64,000 nucleotides of DNA from Actinomycetota bacterium (GCA_005888335.1 VAWY01000068.1:17606-81605); one strand, 5' to 3'. Shown: positions 1 to 12,032, counted from the first letter of the stretch. A program made the numbers and translations. Notes: generated by a model not told the origin, from the sequence alone.

Positions 1-896
1 CGCTCGGCGCGCTCAGCGCGACCGGCATCACCGGGCTGCGCGAGCCCTTCGAGCCGTTCACGCCCGGCGGCGTCCACGTGCCCAACACGAACCGCTACCG
101 CCACCGCGGCGTCGACCCGGCCGAAGCCATCCGCCACAAGATCGAGTTCGAGGGGCCCGACACCGTCGCCGCGGTGATCCTCGAGCCCGTGCAGAACGCC
201 GGCGGCTGCTTCACGCCGCCCGACGGCTACTTCCAGCGCGTGCGCGAGATCTGCGACGAGTTCGGCGTGCTGCTCATCTCCGACGAGGTCATCTGCTCGT
301 GGGGCCGCCTGGGGGAGTGGTTCGGCGCCCAGCGCTACGGCTACCAGCCGGACATCATCACGACGGCCAAGGGGATCACCTCCGCCTACGCGCCGCTCGG
401 GGCGATGATCTGCTCGGACCGTGTCGCCGAGCCGTTCCTCGAGGGGACCGCCTCGTTCATGCACGGCTTCACGTTCGGCGGGCACCCGATGGCTTGCGCC
501 GTGGCGATGGCCAACCTCGACGTCTTCGAGCGCGAGGGAATCTTCGACAACGTCCGCGCCAACGAGCCGGCGTTCCGCGACATGCTCGAGTCGCTGCGCG
601 ACATCCCGATCGTCGGCGACGTCCGCGGCGCCGGCTACTTCCAGGCGATCGAGCTCGTCAAGGACCGCGACACCAAGGAGGGCTTCAGCGCCGAGGAGTC
701 CGAGTGGCTGCTGCGCGGCTTCCTGTCGGGCGAGCTCTTCCGCCGCGGCCTGATCTGCCGCGCCGACGACCGCGGCGACCCGGTCATCCAGCTCAGCCCG
801 CCGCTGATCGCCGGCCCCGAGCACTTCGCGGAGATCGAGTCGGTCCTGCGCCCGACGCTGGAGGAGGCCTGGCGGCAGGTCCAGGCCCGCACGTAG
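1..896 (+). CDS. Class III (omega-type) aminotransferase, 5'-truncated by window edge
   Basis: PLP-dependent class III aminotransferase. The reading frame is open from base 3, so the N-terminus lies outside the window; the GTG at 78 is internal. The segment ALSATGI...EPF upstream of 78 continues the family pattern. The PLP-binding lysine is in TTAKGI (codon 369-371), preceded by the cofactor-contacting LISDEV motif (Asp). The HGFTFGGHP segment that follows is typical of the family. Substrate cannot be read from the sequence: GABA, beta-alanine and polyamine/pyruvate transaminases all share these motifs. It is followed 9 bp later by a PucR regulator, then a saccharopine-dehydrogenase-like protein and alanine dehydrogenase, so an amine or omega-amino-acid catabolic role is likely (inference). 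Confidence 0.9.
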   Translation, partial: LGALSATGITGLREPFEPFTPGGVHVPNTNRYRHRGVDPAEAIRHKIEFEGPDTVAAVILEPVQNAGGCFTPPDGYFQRVREICDEFGVLLISDEVICSWGRLGEWFGAQRYGYQPDIITTAKGITSAYAPLGAMICSDRVAEPFLEGTASFMHGFTFGGHPMACAVAMANLDVFEREGIFDNVRANEPAFRDMLESLRDIPIVGDVRGAGYFQAIELVKDRDTKEGFSAEESEWLLRGFLSGELFRRGLICRADDRGDPVIQLSPPLIAGPEHFAEIESVLRPTLEEAWRQVQART

Positions 897-905
897 GACC
901 CGGCG

Positions 906-2450
906 ATGCTGACCGTCCGCGACCTCGCCCGGGACCTCGAGCTCGAGCTGCTCGCCGGGGAGGACGCGGCCGACGCGCCGGTCCGCTGGGTGCACATCTC
1001 CGAGCTGCCCGACCCGACGCCATGGCTGTCGGGGGGCGAGCTGCTGCTGACCACCGGCATGGGGCTCGGCGACGCCGCCGCCCAGCGCGAGTACCTCGAG
1101 CGGCTGGCCGACCACGGGCTGGCCGGGCTGGGCTTCGGCGTGGGCTTCGGCCACCAGACCGTGCCGCCGGCGCTGGTCGAAGCGTCCGCCGGGCGCGGCT
1201 TCCCGCTGTTCGCCGTGCCGTACGAGCTGCCGTTCATCGCGGTCACCGAGCGCGCCTTCACCCAGCTGGTCAACGAGCAGTACGCGGTGCTGCGCCGGTC
1301 GATCGCCGCCCACGAACGCCTGCAGCGCATCGTGCTCTCGGAGCGCGGCCTGGACGCGATCGCCGGCGCGCTGTCGACGCTGATCGGCGGTGCGGCGCTC
1401 GTCCACGACGGCCGCGGCGAGCCGCTCGCGAAGCGGACCTTCCGCCGCGAGCTCGACGTGCCGGTCGTCGAGGCCCTCGGCGCCGAGCTGCACGAGCGCG
1501 CGCGCAAGCGCGACGGCCGCTCCTTCGCGCCGCAGCACCCGGAGCTGGCCGGCCGCGCGCTCGCCCTGCCGGTCGCCGACGCGCCCGAGGCCCGGCGGAC
1601 CATGCCGCAGGCCTGGCTGGTCGCCGTCAAGGACGCCGGCGCGCTGAGCGACTTCGACCGGCTGCTGCTCCACCAGGCGGTGACCGTCGTGGCGCTCGAG
1701 CTGCTCCGCCGCCGCGTGGCCGACACCACCGAGCGCCGCCTGGCCGGCGACCTGCTCTCCGAGGTCGTCGCGGGCACGCTGAGCGGCCCGGAGCTCGCCC
1801 GCCGGCTCGAGCCCTTCGGCCTGCGCGCGCGCGTGACCGCACTGGTCCTCGAGGCCGACGAGCACGCCGTCGAGGAGGCGCTGCGCGACGAGGCGACGAC
1901 GGCGCTGGTCGCCCGGGCCGGCTCGCTCACCTGCGCGCTGCTGCCCGGCTTCCCCGACGAGGAGCTGCACGAGCTCGGCGAGCGCGTGCGCGCGCGCGTG
2001 GGCGGCCCCGCGGGCGCCGGCAGCGCGGTCGCGGCCGGCGACGCGCGGCGCGCCTACCACGAGGCGCGCTGCGCGCTGGAGGCCGTGACGCTCAACGGCC
2101 ACGGCCGCGGCAACGGCGCCGCCCGGCTCGCCACCGCGCGTGACCTCGGGTCGTTCCGGCTGCTGCTCGCGCTGCAGGACTCCGATGCGCTGCGGCTGTT
2201 CTGCGACTCGCTGCTCGGTCCGATCGAGCGCGGCGAAGGCCACTACGGCGGCGAGCTGATGCGCTCGCTCGAGGCGTTCATCGAGGCCAACGGCCAGTGG
2301 GAGGCGGCGGCGCGCCGCCTGTACTGCCACCGGCACACGTTGCGCTACCGGATCCGCAGGATCGAGGAGCTCACGGGCCGCGACCTCGGCTCGGCCCGCG
2401 ACCGCATCGAGTTCTGGCTCGCGCTGCGCGGGCGGGAGCTCACGGCATGA
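906..2450 (+). CDS. PucR-family transcriptional regulator
   Basis: 514 aa. The N-terminal ~120 residues (LTVRDLARDLELELLAGED, then VRWVHISELPDPTPWL and GGELLLTTGMGL) match the PucR sensor domain of purine- and amino-acid-catabolism activators. The C-terminus (residues ~465-500: EAAARRLYCHRHTLRYRIRR followed by IEELTGRDL) is the PucR-type helix-turn-helix (HTH_30). The middle is a GGDEF-like regulatory region. The ATG at 906 is 9 bp after the aminotransferase stop, and the gene's TGA overlaps the next ATG (ATGA at 2447), so it lies inside the operon it probably controls. The effector is unknown. Confidence 0.9.
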   Translation: MLTVRDLARDLELELLAGEDAADAPVRWVHISELPDPTPWLSGGELLLTTGMGLGDAAAQREYLERLADHGLAGLGFGVGFGHQTVPPALVEASAGRGFPLFAVPYELPFIAVTERAFTQLVNEQYAVLRRSIAAHERLQRIVLSERGLDAIAGALSTLIGGAALVHDGRGEPLAKRTFRRELDVPVVEALGAELHERARKRDGRSFAPQHPELAGRALALPVADAPEARRTMPQAWLVAVKDAGALSDFDRLLLHQAVTVVALELLRRRVADTTERRLAGDLLSEVVAGTLSGPELARRLEPFGLRARVTALVLEADEHAVEEALRDEATTALVARAGSLTCALLPGFPDEELHELGERVRARVGGPAGAGSAVAAGDARRAYHEARCALEAVTLNGHGRGNGAARLATARDLGSFRLLLALQDSDALRLFCDSLLGPIERGEGHYGGELMRSLEAFIEANGQWEAAARRLYCHRHTLRYRIRRIEELTGRDLGSARDRIEFWLALRGRELTA

Positions 2451-3547
2451 GGGTGGCCGTCCTGGGCGCCGGGGGCACGGTCGGCCCGGCGCTCGTTCGC
2501 GACCTGGCCGAGTCCGCCGAGGTCGAGACGATTCAGGCGCTGGACCTGCGCCGCGAGCGCGCGAACGCCGTCGCCGCCGAGCACGGCGCCGGCAAGGCCA
2601 CGGCGGGAACGGTCGACGCGCGCGACCCGCAGGCGCTCACGCTCGCGCTCGACGGCGTCGACGTCCTCGTCAACGCCGCGGCCTACCGGACGAACCTGCT
2701 CGCCATGGACGCGGCGCTGGCCGCGCGCTGCGCCTACGTCGACCTCGGTGGGCTCTACCACGTCACGCTGCGCCAGCTCCAGCGCGAGGTCGACTTCGAG
2801 GAGGCCGGCCTGGTCGCGGTGCTCGGCGCCGGCGCCGCGCCGGGCAAGACGAACGTGATGGCGGCGCGCGCGGCGGCCGGCCTCGAGGAGGTGCTCGCGA
2901 TCCGGTGCGCGTCGGCGGGCCTCGACGAGCAGCCGCCCGAGGGGCTGTCCACGCCGTACGCGCTGCGCACGCTGCTCGACGAGGTCACGCTGCCGCCGGT
3001 GGTCTTCGAGCACGGCGAGACGCTCGACCTCGACCCGCTGGCCGACGGCGGCGTCGTCGGGTTCCCCGCGCCGATCGGCGAGCGCTCGTGCATCGTCACG
3101 CTGCACTCCGAGGTCGCCACGCTGCCGATCAGCCTCGGCGCCGGGTCGTGCTCGTTCCGCCTCGGGCTCGAGCGCCGCGTCCTCGACCGCCTTCGCGAGC
3201 TGGCCGCGGACGGCGCCGCGCAGCTCCCCGTGCCGGCGCCGCCGTCGCCGCGCACGTGGTCGGCGCAGCGCGTTGACGTCCTCGGCCGGCGCGACGGCGA
3301 GCGCGTCGGGCTGACCATCACCGCGGTGACACCCCCGCACGACGGCTGGGGCATCGGCGGCGGGGTGGTCTCGACCGCCTCGGTGGCCGCGGCGACCGTC
3401 CGCCTGCTGGCGCGCGGCCGGCTGCCGCTGACCGGGGTCCACCCGCCCGAGCGCGCGCTGCCGGCCGACGAGCTGTTCGCCGAGCTCGGGCGCGTGGGCA
3501 CGAGCTTTCAGACGACCACGAGCGACAGCGAGGTCCCGACGACATGA
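2447..3547 (+). CDS. Saccharopine dehydrogenase-like NAD(P)-binding protein
   Basis: 366 aa starting MRVAVLGAGGTVGPALVRDL. The GAGGTVG Rossmann nucleotide-binding motif is at residues 7-13, followed by an acidic residue at the end of strand 2 (ALDLRRER). The NAAAYRTN and VDLGGLYH segments and a GxGAAPGKTN motif are typical of the saccharopine dehydrogenase / carboxynorspermidine dehydrogenase fold. A longer in-frame reading from 2297 exists, but the ATG at 2447 overlaps the PucR stop as ATGA and gives the correct N-terminus. It overlaps ald by ATGA. The reaction is not known; a reductive step on an amino acid adduct is a guess from context. Confidence 0.82.
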   Translation: MRVAVLGAGGTVGPALVRDLAESAEVETIQALDLRRERANAVAAEHGAGKATAGTVDARDPQALTLALDGVDVLVNAAAYRTNLLAMDAALAARCAYVDLGGLYHVTLRQLQREVDFEEAGLVAVLGAGAAPGKTNVMAARAAAGLEEVLAIRCASAGLDEQPPEGLSTPYALRTLLDEVTLPPVVFEHGETLDLDPLADGGVVGFPAPIGERSCIVTLHSEVATLPISLGAGSCSFRLGLERRVLDRLRELAADGAAQLPVPAPPSPRTWSAQRVDVLGRRDGERVGLTITAVTPPHDGWGIGGGVVSTASVAAATVRLLARGRLPLTGVHPPERALPADELFAELGRVGTSFQTTTSDSEVPTT

Positions 3548-4674
3548 AGGTTGGCGTTCCGACGGAGATCAAGGTTGACGAGTACCGCGTGGCGCTCACG
3601 CCGGCCGGCGTGCGCGAGCTCGGCGACCGCGGGCACGAGGTGGTCGTGCAGTCCGGCGCGGGGGAGGGCTCGGGGCTGCCCGACGCCGTGTACGCCTCGC
3701 AGGGCGCGCGCATCGCGCCGGACGCCGAGGCGGTCTTCGCCGACGCCGAGCTCATCGTCAAGGTCAAGGAGCCCCAGCCCGAGGAGGTCGCGCGCCTCGA
3801 GCCGCGCCACACGCTGTTCACCTATCTGCACCTCGCGCCTGATCCCGAGCTGACGCGTGGCCTGATGGAGTCGGGCGCCACCTGCATCGCGTACGAGACC
3901 GTCGAGGACGAGCGCGGCCGGCTGCCCCTCCTGGCGCCGATGAGCGAGGTGGCGGGCAAGATCGCCACGCAGGCCGGCGCGTTCATCCTCGAGAAGCCGC
4001 TGGGGGGCCGCGGGATCCTGCTCGGCGGCGTCCCCGGCGTGCCGGCGGCGAAGGTGAAGATCATCGGCGGCGGCGTCGTCGGCATGAACGCGGCGTTCAT
4101 CGCAATCGGCATGGAGGCCGACGTCACGGTCTTCGACCGCAGCCTCGATCGCCTGCGCGAGCTCGACGTCGCGCTGCACGGGCGCGCCGACACCTGCTTC
4201 TCGACGACGCTGGCCATCGAGGAGCACCTCACCGAGGCCGACCTCGTCATCGGCGCCGTGCTCGTCCACGGCGCGCGCGCCCCGCGCGTCGTCACGCGCG
4301 AGCAGCTGGCGCTCATGAAGCGCCACGCGGTCCTCGTCGACGTCTCGATCGACCAGGGCGGCTGCTTCGAGACCTCACGTCCGACGACGCACTCCGACCC
4401 GACCTACCAGGTCGACGGCATCACCCACTACTGCGTCGCCAACATGCCCGGCGCCGTGCCGGTCACGTCGACCTACGCGCTGACCAACGCGACGATGCCC
4501 TACATCCTCAGGCTGGCGGGCGAGGGCCTGCACCGGGCGCTGCGCGCGGACCCGGGCTTCATGCAGGGGCTCAACGTCGCGGCCGGGCGCGTCACCTACG
4601 AGCCCGTCGCCCGCGACCAGGGGCTCGAGGTCGTCGCGCCCGAGGAGGCGCTCGAGGGCGCGCCCACCGGCTGA
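3544..4674 (+). CDS. ald: Alanine dehydrogenase
   Basis: 376 aa, the usual length. Catalyses NAD-dependent reversible deamination of L-alanine to pyruvate and ammonia. The N-terminus MKVGVPTEIKVDEYRVALTP is the classic Ald/PNT start. The substrate-site lysine is in KVKEPQPEE and the catalytic histidine in YLHLA. The GGGVVGMNAA Rossmann motif and the conserved MPGAVPVTSTYALTNATMPY segment are present. ATGA overlap with the preceding gene. It closes a four-gene operon; with a transaminase that uses pyruvate as amino acceptor, Ald would regenerate pyruvate (inference). Confidence 0.96.
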   Translation: MKVGVPTEIKVDEYRVALTPAGVRELGDRGHEVVVQSGAGEGSGLPDAVYASQGARIAPDAEAVFADAELIVKVKEPQPEEVARLEPRHTLFTYLHLAPDPELTRGLMESGATCIAYETVEDERGRLPLLAPMSEVAGKIATQAGAFILEKPLGGRGILLGGVPGVPAAKVKIIGGGVVGMNAAFIAIGMEADVTVFDRSLDRLRELDVALHGRADTCFSTTLAIEEHLTEADLVIGAVLVHGARAPRVVTREQLALMKRHAVLVDVSIDQGGCFETSRPTTHSDPTYQVDGITHYCVANMPGAVPVTSTYALTNATMPYILRLAGEGLHRALRADPGFMQGLNVAAGRVTYEPVARDQGLEVVAPEEALEGAPTG

Positions 4675-4712
4675 AAGCCGTGGATGCCCGGGGCCGGGCA
4701 TCCAGCCACTGC

Positions 4713-4718
4713 TAGCAT
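4713..4718 (+). promoter_or_regulatory. Putative extended -10 box of rpsL
   Basis: TGC-TAGCAT, an extended TANNNT-type -10, ends 11 nt before the rpsL ATG. There is no Shine-Dalgarno sequence in the gap, suggesting a leaderless or near-leaderless transcript. No clear -35. Inferred from sequence only. Confidence 0.45.
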
Positions 4719-4728
4719 GCTCGCCCGC

Positions 4729-5123
<395 letters not shown>

Positions 5124-5124
<1 letters not shown>

Positions 5125-5594
5125 TGCCACGCCGCGCCGCCGCCCAGATCCGGCAGATCGAGCCGGACCCCGTCCACCGGTCACGCCTCGTCCAGCAGGT
5201 GATCAACAAGGTCATGCTGGACGGCAAGAAGTCGACCGCCGAGCGCATCGTCTACGACGCGCTCTCGATCATGGGCGAGCGCAGCGGCAAGGACCCGATC
5301 GAGCAGCTCGAGGCGTCGGTCAAGGCGCTCACGCCCGTGCTCGAGGTCCGCTCGCGCCGCGTCGGCGGCGCGACCTACCAGGTGCCCGTCGAGGTCCCGC
5401 AGCGCCGCGCGCGCACGCTCGCCGTGCGCTGGCTCGTCGAGTTCGCCCGCCAGCGGCGCGAGAAGACGATGGCCCAGCGGCTGGCCAACGAGCTGCTCGA
5501 CGCGCAGTCCCAGCAGGGCGGCGCGTACAAGCGCAAGGACGACATCTACCGCATGGCGCAGGCGAACAAGGCGTTTGCGCACTACCGCTGGTGA
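5124..5594 (+). CDS. rpsG: 30S ribosomal protein S7
   Basis: 156 aa, standard length. Primary 16S rRNA-binding assembly protein of the 30S head. [16 protein letters not shown] start, [37 protein letters not shown] and the C-terminal [20 protein letters not shown] are diagnostic. Translationally coupled to rpsL by TAATG. Unlike the classical str operon, fusA does not follow directly: about 2.7 kb of mostly opposite-strand genes intervenes. Confidence 0.98.
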
Positions 5595-5600
5595 CTGACC

Positions 5601-5646
5601 GGCCCTCGCGGCCGCTGGTGATCTGAGCCGCCCTCGCGGCCGCTGG
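5601..5646 (+). repeat. Short direct repeat in the rpsG 3' gap
   Basis: GCCCTCGCGGCCGCTGG occurs twice, about 28 nt apart, in the 154-bp gap between rpsG and the converging coiled-coil gene. CGCGGCCG is self-complementary. No T-run follows, so it is not a classical intrinsic terminator. Nothing else recognisable is in this gap. Confidence 0.6.
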
Positions 5647-5748
5647 CGGCGTCCTCGGTCGCTCGTGTGCTGGCGCACACCACGCTCCCTGCGTCCTTGC
5701 CAGCGACCACGATGGCTGGCTCAGCTCACCAGCGGACCCTGCACTCCT

Positions 5749-6201
5749 TCACCCTGTGCTCTCCGGCCGCTCGCGCTGGCCGGGCAGGCGTCTGGCGATA
5801 CGCCCGAGCGGCGTGACCGCCTCCTGAAGCGACGCCAGGCTCGCGCCGAGCCGGTCGAGCTGGGCGCTGAGGTCGCCGATCCGGGCGTCGAGGCGCTCGA
5901 TCGTCTCGGGCATGCGCGCGAGGTGGCGCTGGACCTCAACGAGGACGGGCATCGCCTCCTCGATCGTCGCCATGCGGGCGTCGAGGGTGCCGATCGCCGC
6001 GGTGGCCTCGGCGACGCGCGCCATCTGGCGGCTCATCTCGGGCAGCGCCCCGGTCGTCTCGGCGACCTCCCCGAGCACGGCCGTGTTGGTCGCCATGGTC
6101 TCGGTGTCGCGGGCGATCGCCGGGAGGACGCGCAGCGCGGAGAGCAGCTCGGCCGGCACCACCAGGAGCCGACCGAGCGGCAGCGACGCGCGCAGACCCA
6201 T
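5749..6201 (-). CDS. Hypothetical coiled-coil protein
   Basis: 150 aa, no recognised family. The first ~30 residues (MGLRASLPLGRLLVVPAELL) are amphipathic or hydrophobic. Residues ~35-140 show heptad spacing of A/L/M/I with repeated motifs such as ATIEEAMPVLVEVQRHLARM and ETIERLDARIGDLSAQLDRL, predicting a long coiled coil. No enzymatic motif. It lies directly downstream of and co-directional with the TetR gene (10 bp gap), so the two may be co-transcribed. Actinobacterial proteins of this style are often membrane-associated, but that is not shown here. Confidence 0.65.
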   Translation of the reverse strand: MGLRASLPLGRLLVVPAELLSALRVLPAIARDTETMATNTAVLGEVAETTGALPEMSRQMARVAEATAAIGTLDARMATIEEAMPVLVEVQRHLARMPETIERLDARIGDLSAQLDRLGASLASLQEAVTPLGRIARRLPGQRERPESTG

Positions 6202-6211
6202 CGCCCGGATC

Positions 6212-6787
6212 CTAGGGACGCAGCCCGTCGAGGAGCGCGCGCAGCGCCGAGCCCACCGTCTCGCGGTCGCCCCCCGCGGCGATGACCATCCCCGCCTCGT
6301 TGAGCGCGCCGAGCACGAGGTGGGCGAGGGGATCGGCGGGCGCGGGGCGCAGCGCGCCGGCCTCCATCGCCTGGGCGAGCATGAGCGTCAGCAGCCCGAG
6401 CGAGGACTCCTCGACGATCGCGCGCCACTCCTCGAAGCCGAGCACCGCGGGCCCGTCGAGGAAGGCGACCTGCGCCAGCTCGCGGTCGGTGCACGCGTCG
6501 AGCGTCGCCTCCAGCGCGGTCGCGAGGCGGTCGAACGGGTCGTCGACGGGGAGCACCCGCTCGGCGACGCGCCGGACGAAGCCGTGCTCGGCATCGACGA
6601 AGACCGCGCGGAACAGGTCGCGCTTGTCGCGGAAGTGGTGGTAGAGCGCGCCGCGGGTGACGCCCGCCGCCGCGACGATCTCCTCGGTCCCCACCGCCGC
6701 GTAGCCGCGCGCGCCGAACAGGGCGCGCGCCGCCGCGACGAGCGCGCCGCGCGTCGCCTCCGTGCGCTCGGCCTGACTCGGCGTCAC
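6212..6787 (-). CDS. TetR/AcrR-family transcriptional repressor
   Basis: 191 aa from a GTG start. N-terminal [23 protein letters not shown], then [20 protein letters not shown] and [10 protein letters not shown], the TetR signature. The C-terminal ligand-binding domain is divergent. A much longer open frame continues upstream to 7939 but is antisense to the hydrolase gene, so the start is set where the TetR homology begins. It is divergent from the alpha/beta hydrolase gene, and a perfect palindrome (6813-6829) lies between them, so it probably represses that gene and perhaps itself. Confidence 0.9.
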   Translation of the reverse strand: MTPSQAERTEATRGALVAAARALFGARGYAAVGTEEIVAAAGVTRGALYHHFRDKRDLFRAVFVDAEHGFVRRVAERVLPVDDPFDRLATALEATLDACTDRELAQVAFLDGPAVLGFEEWRAIVEESSLGLLTLMLAQAMEAGALRPAPADPLAHLVLGALNEAGMVIAAGGDRETVGSALRALLDGLRP

Positions 6788-6812
6788 GGCAGTGTGATCG
6801 GCGCACACATGG

Positions 6813-6829
6813 ACATACAGACTGTATGT
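6813..6829. promoter_or_regulatory. Perfect palindromic operator, presumably for the TetR repressor
   Basis: ACATACAGACTGTATGT: two exact 8-bp half-sites around a single A, centred between divergent starts at 6787 (-) and 6842 (+). Its last base is the first base of a TACCTT -10 box for the hydrolase gene, so bound repressor would block RNA polymerase. Operator function is inferred from symmetry and position. Confidence 0.75.
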
Positions 6830-6834
6830 ACCTT
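6829..6834 (+). promoter_or_regulatory. Putative -10 box for a leaderless hydrolase transcript
   Basis: TACCTT ends 8 nt before the ATG at 6842, so transcription would start at or next to the start codon. The palindromic operator abuts it on the upstream side. Confidence 0.5.
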
Positions 6835-6841
6835 CCCCGCC

Positions 6842-7732
6842 ATGTCCGAGACGATGCTCCAGCTCCCGCAGGGTCCCGTCCACGTCCGCGAGGAAGGCCA
6901 GGGCCCGCCGATCGTGTTCATCCACGGTCTGCTGGCCGACGGCCGGCTGTGGGACGACGTGGTCGCGCGCCTGTCGCCGAGCGCGCGCTGCATCGTTCCC
7001 GACCTCCCGCTCGGCGCGCACCGCACCGCGCTCAAGCCCGACGCCGACCTCACGCCGTACGGCCTGGCCAAGCTCATCGCCGACCTGCTCGCCGCGCTCG
7101 AGCTCCACGATGTCACGCTGGTCGCCAACGACACCGGCGGCGCGCTGAGCCAGATCCTCGTCACGCGCCACCCCGACCGCATCGGCCGCCTCGTCCTCAC
7201 GCCGTGCGACAGCTTCGAGAACTTCCTGCCGGCGATGCTGCGCCCGCTGCAGTACGTCGGCGGCTACGTCCCGGGCGCCCTCGCCCTGATCGCCCAGACG
7301 ATGCGCTCCGAGGCGCTGGCGAAGTCGCAGCTCGGCTTCGGCCCGCTCGCCTTCAGCCACCGCCCCGAGCTCTACGTCAGCTGGCTCGAGCCGGCGCGCA
7401 AGGACCGCGGCGTGCGCCGCGACCTCGCGAAGATCTTCCGCGGCATCCGCCCGCGCTACACGCTCGAGGCCGCCGAGCGGCTCCCCGGCTTCCACAAGCC
7501 CGCCCTCATCGCCTGGGCCGACAAGGACCGCTTCTTCCCGCGCGAGCACGCCGAGCGCCTCGCCCAGCTGCTGCCCGACGCGCGCCTGGAGATCATCGAG
7601 GGGACGCGGACGTTCATCCCGTTCGATCAGCCCGAGCGGCTCGCGCGGCTCGTCGCCGAGTTCGCGGGCAGCAGCACGAGCCCGCCGACCCCGGCCAGCG
7701 CGAGCAGCAAGGCGCCGCCGGTCTCGAGGTAG
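6842..7732 (+). CDS. Alpha/beta hydrolase
   Basis: 296 aa. Begins [19 protein letters not shown]. The oxyanion motif [14 protein letters not shown] is at residues ~24-37. The position usually held by the GxSxG nucleophile reads [11 protein letters not shown], with Asp as the likely nucleophile, which resembles haloalkane dehalogenases and epoxide hydrolases more than esterases. [12 protein letters not shown] carries a possible acid residue. The expected catalytic His near the C-terminus is not obvious ([11 protein letters not shown]), so activity may be altered. The 3' end overlaps the opposite-strand membrane-protein gene by about 106 bp. The frame extends upstream to 5912, but the TetR operator and -10 box fix the start at 6842. 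Confidence 0.85.
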   Translation: MSETMLQLPQGPVHVREEGQGPPIVFIHGLLADGRLWDDVVARLSPSARCIVPDLPLGAHRTALKPDADLTPYGLAKLIADLLAALELHDVTLVANDTGGALSQILVTRHPDRIGRLVLTPCDSFENFLPAMLRPLQYVGGYVPGALALIAQTMRSEALAKSQLGFGPLAFSHRPELYVSWLEPARKDRGVRRDLAKIFRGIRPRYTLEAAERLPGFHKPALIAWADKDRFFPREHAERLAQLLPDARLEIIEGTRTFIPFDQPERLARLVAEFAGSSTSPPTPASASSKAPPVSR

Positions 7733-8127
7733 AAGCCGGGCCCGGGGCGCGCCTCCGCCGACTCGTAGCGCTCGCCGATGACGCCCGTCGACTGCGTGTC
7801 GGGCAGGTCCTTGGCGAGCGCGATGATCAGCGCGACGGCCGCGAGCGCGACGAGCCCGAACATCGCGGGGCGCGCGCGCCGGCGCGCCGCGCCCCAGGCG
7901 AGTGGCAGCGAAGCGACGCCGAGCACGGCCATCGCCCACGCGTGCTGGCCGTGACCGCTCAAACGCTCCTTGACGACGGTCAGCACGTTGACCTCCACCA
8001 GGGTCGACAGGTCGGCCGCGACGAGCATGGCGGCGCCCGCGAGACCGGCCACCAGCAGCCCCATGGACAGCGCCGACCAGGTGCTATAGTCCCCCGTCGG
8101 CTCCGAGGCGTCCGTACGGGCGCTCAC
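7627..8127 (-). CDS. Hypothetical four-helix membrane protein
   Basis: 166 aa from the GTG at 8127. Other in-frame starts are ATG 8187 (longer) and ATG 8064 (starts at [10 protein letters not shown]). Four hydrophobic segments: [52 protein letters not shown] and [19 protein letters not shown]. No known domain recognised. Its 3' end overlaps the convergent hydrolase by ~106 bp, and its 5' end faces fusA. The last ~12 residues lie in the overlap and may be poorly constrained. Confidence 0.7.
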   Translation of the reverse strand: MSARTDASEPTGDYSTWSALSMGLLVAGLAGAAMLVAADLSTLVEVNVLTVVKERLSGHGQHAWAMAVLGVASLPLAWGAARRRARPAMFGLVALAAVALIIALAKDLPDTQSTGVIGERYESAEARPGPGFYLETGGALLLALAGVGGLVLLPANSATSRASRSG

Positions 8128-8207
8128 GAGGCCGGTTCTAGGCAGGATGGTGACCTCGACCACATAGCGATCCCGACCGGGAGACATAACAACGGTCGTG
8201 ACGCATG

Positions 8208-8229
8208 CGGGCCCGAGGGGCCCGTTTTT
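8208..8229 (+). terminator. Intrinsic terminator-like hairpin in the fusA leader
   Basis: CGGGCCC-GAG-GGGCCCG followed at once by TTTTT (8225-8229) on the + strand: a 7-bp all-GC stem with a 3-nt loop, a textbook Rho-independent terminator. It lies 69 nt upstream of the fusA ATG, about 480 bp past the nearest + strand gene end. A self-complementary TCCCGACCGGGA (8171-8182) lies upstream of it. It could end read-through from the hydrolase gene or act as an attenuator for fusA-tuf. Confidence 0.75.
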
Positions 8230-8297
8230 CGTGCCCGGGTCCGCGGTACGCCACAGACAACGCCGCAGCCGCCCACGCTCCCCGACCAATTCCGCTC

Positions 8298-10412
<2,115 letters not shown>

Positions 10413-10459
10413 AAGAGCTACCTTCCAACGGTTCGAGACTTTCGGAGGAGAAGGACACA

Positions 10460-11644
<1,185 letters not shown>

Positions 11645-11675
11645 GCGCCGAGGAGACACGTCTCAAGCAGTGATC

Positions 11676-11699
11676 GGGGCGGGCTCGCGAGCCCGCCCC
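11676..11699. promoter_or_regulatory. Perfect 24-nt inverted repeat between tuf and rpsJ
   Basis: A fully self-complementary run (GGGGCGGGCTCG plus its exact reverse complement) forms a 10-12 bp GC hairpin 31 nt after the tuf stop and 9 nt before the rpsJ ATG. No T-run follows, so it is not a standard intrinsic terminator. Likely roles are transcript-end protection of tuf mRNA or modulation of rpsJ initiation, since the stem lies where the ribosome-binding site would be. Confidence 0.7.
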
Positions 11700-11708
11700 C
11701 TCCGCGAC

Positions 11709-12032
11709 ATGGCCACTCACACGCAGAACAAGATCCGCATCCGCCTGAAGGCGTACGACCACTCGGCGATCGAGACCGCCGCCAAGGAGATCGTCGAGAC
11801 GGCGACCCGCACCGGCGCCTCGGTGTCCGGGCCTGTGCCCCTGCCCACCGAGAAGAACGTCTACGCCGTGATCCGGTCGCCGTTCAAGGACAAGGACTCC
11901 CAGGAGCACTTCGAGATCCGCACGCACAAGCGGCTGATCGACATCCATCAACCCACCCCGAAGACCGTCGACTCCCTCCAGCGCCTGGACCACCTGCCCG
12001 CGGGGGTCGACATCGAGATCCGCCTGGCGTGA
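11709..12032 (+). CDS. rpsJ: 30S ribosomal protein S10
   Basis: 107 aa. First gene of the S10 operon; also NusE in antitermination complexes. [20 protein letters not shown] and the C-terminal [20 protein letters not shown] are diagnostic. ATG at 11709 preferred over an in-frame start at 11670, which runs through the hairpin. The TGA overlaps the rplC ATG (TGATG). Confidence 0.98.
   Translation: MATHTQNKIRIRLKAYDHSAIETAAKEIVETATRTGASVSGPVPLPTEKNVYAVIRSPFKDKDSQEHFEIRTHKRLIDIHQPTPKTVDSLQRLDHLPAGVDIEIRLA

Noticed and set aside
4684..4728. Fifteen-residue N-terminal extension of S12
   Set aside because: [15 protein letters not shown] is unlike S12 and spans the -10 box and the normal start.
8085..8090. 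TATAGT as the fusA promoter -10
   Set aside because: It lies inside the conserved DYSTW codons of the opposite-strand membrane protein gene and lacks a well-spaced -35, so the evidence is too weak for a feature.
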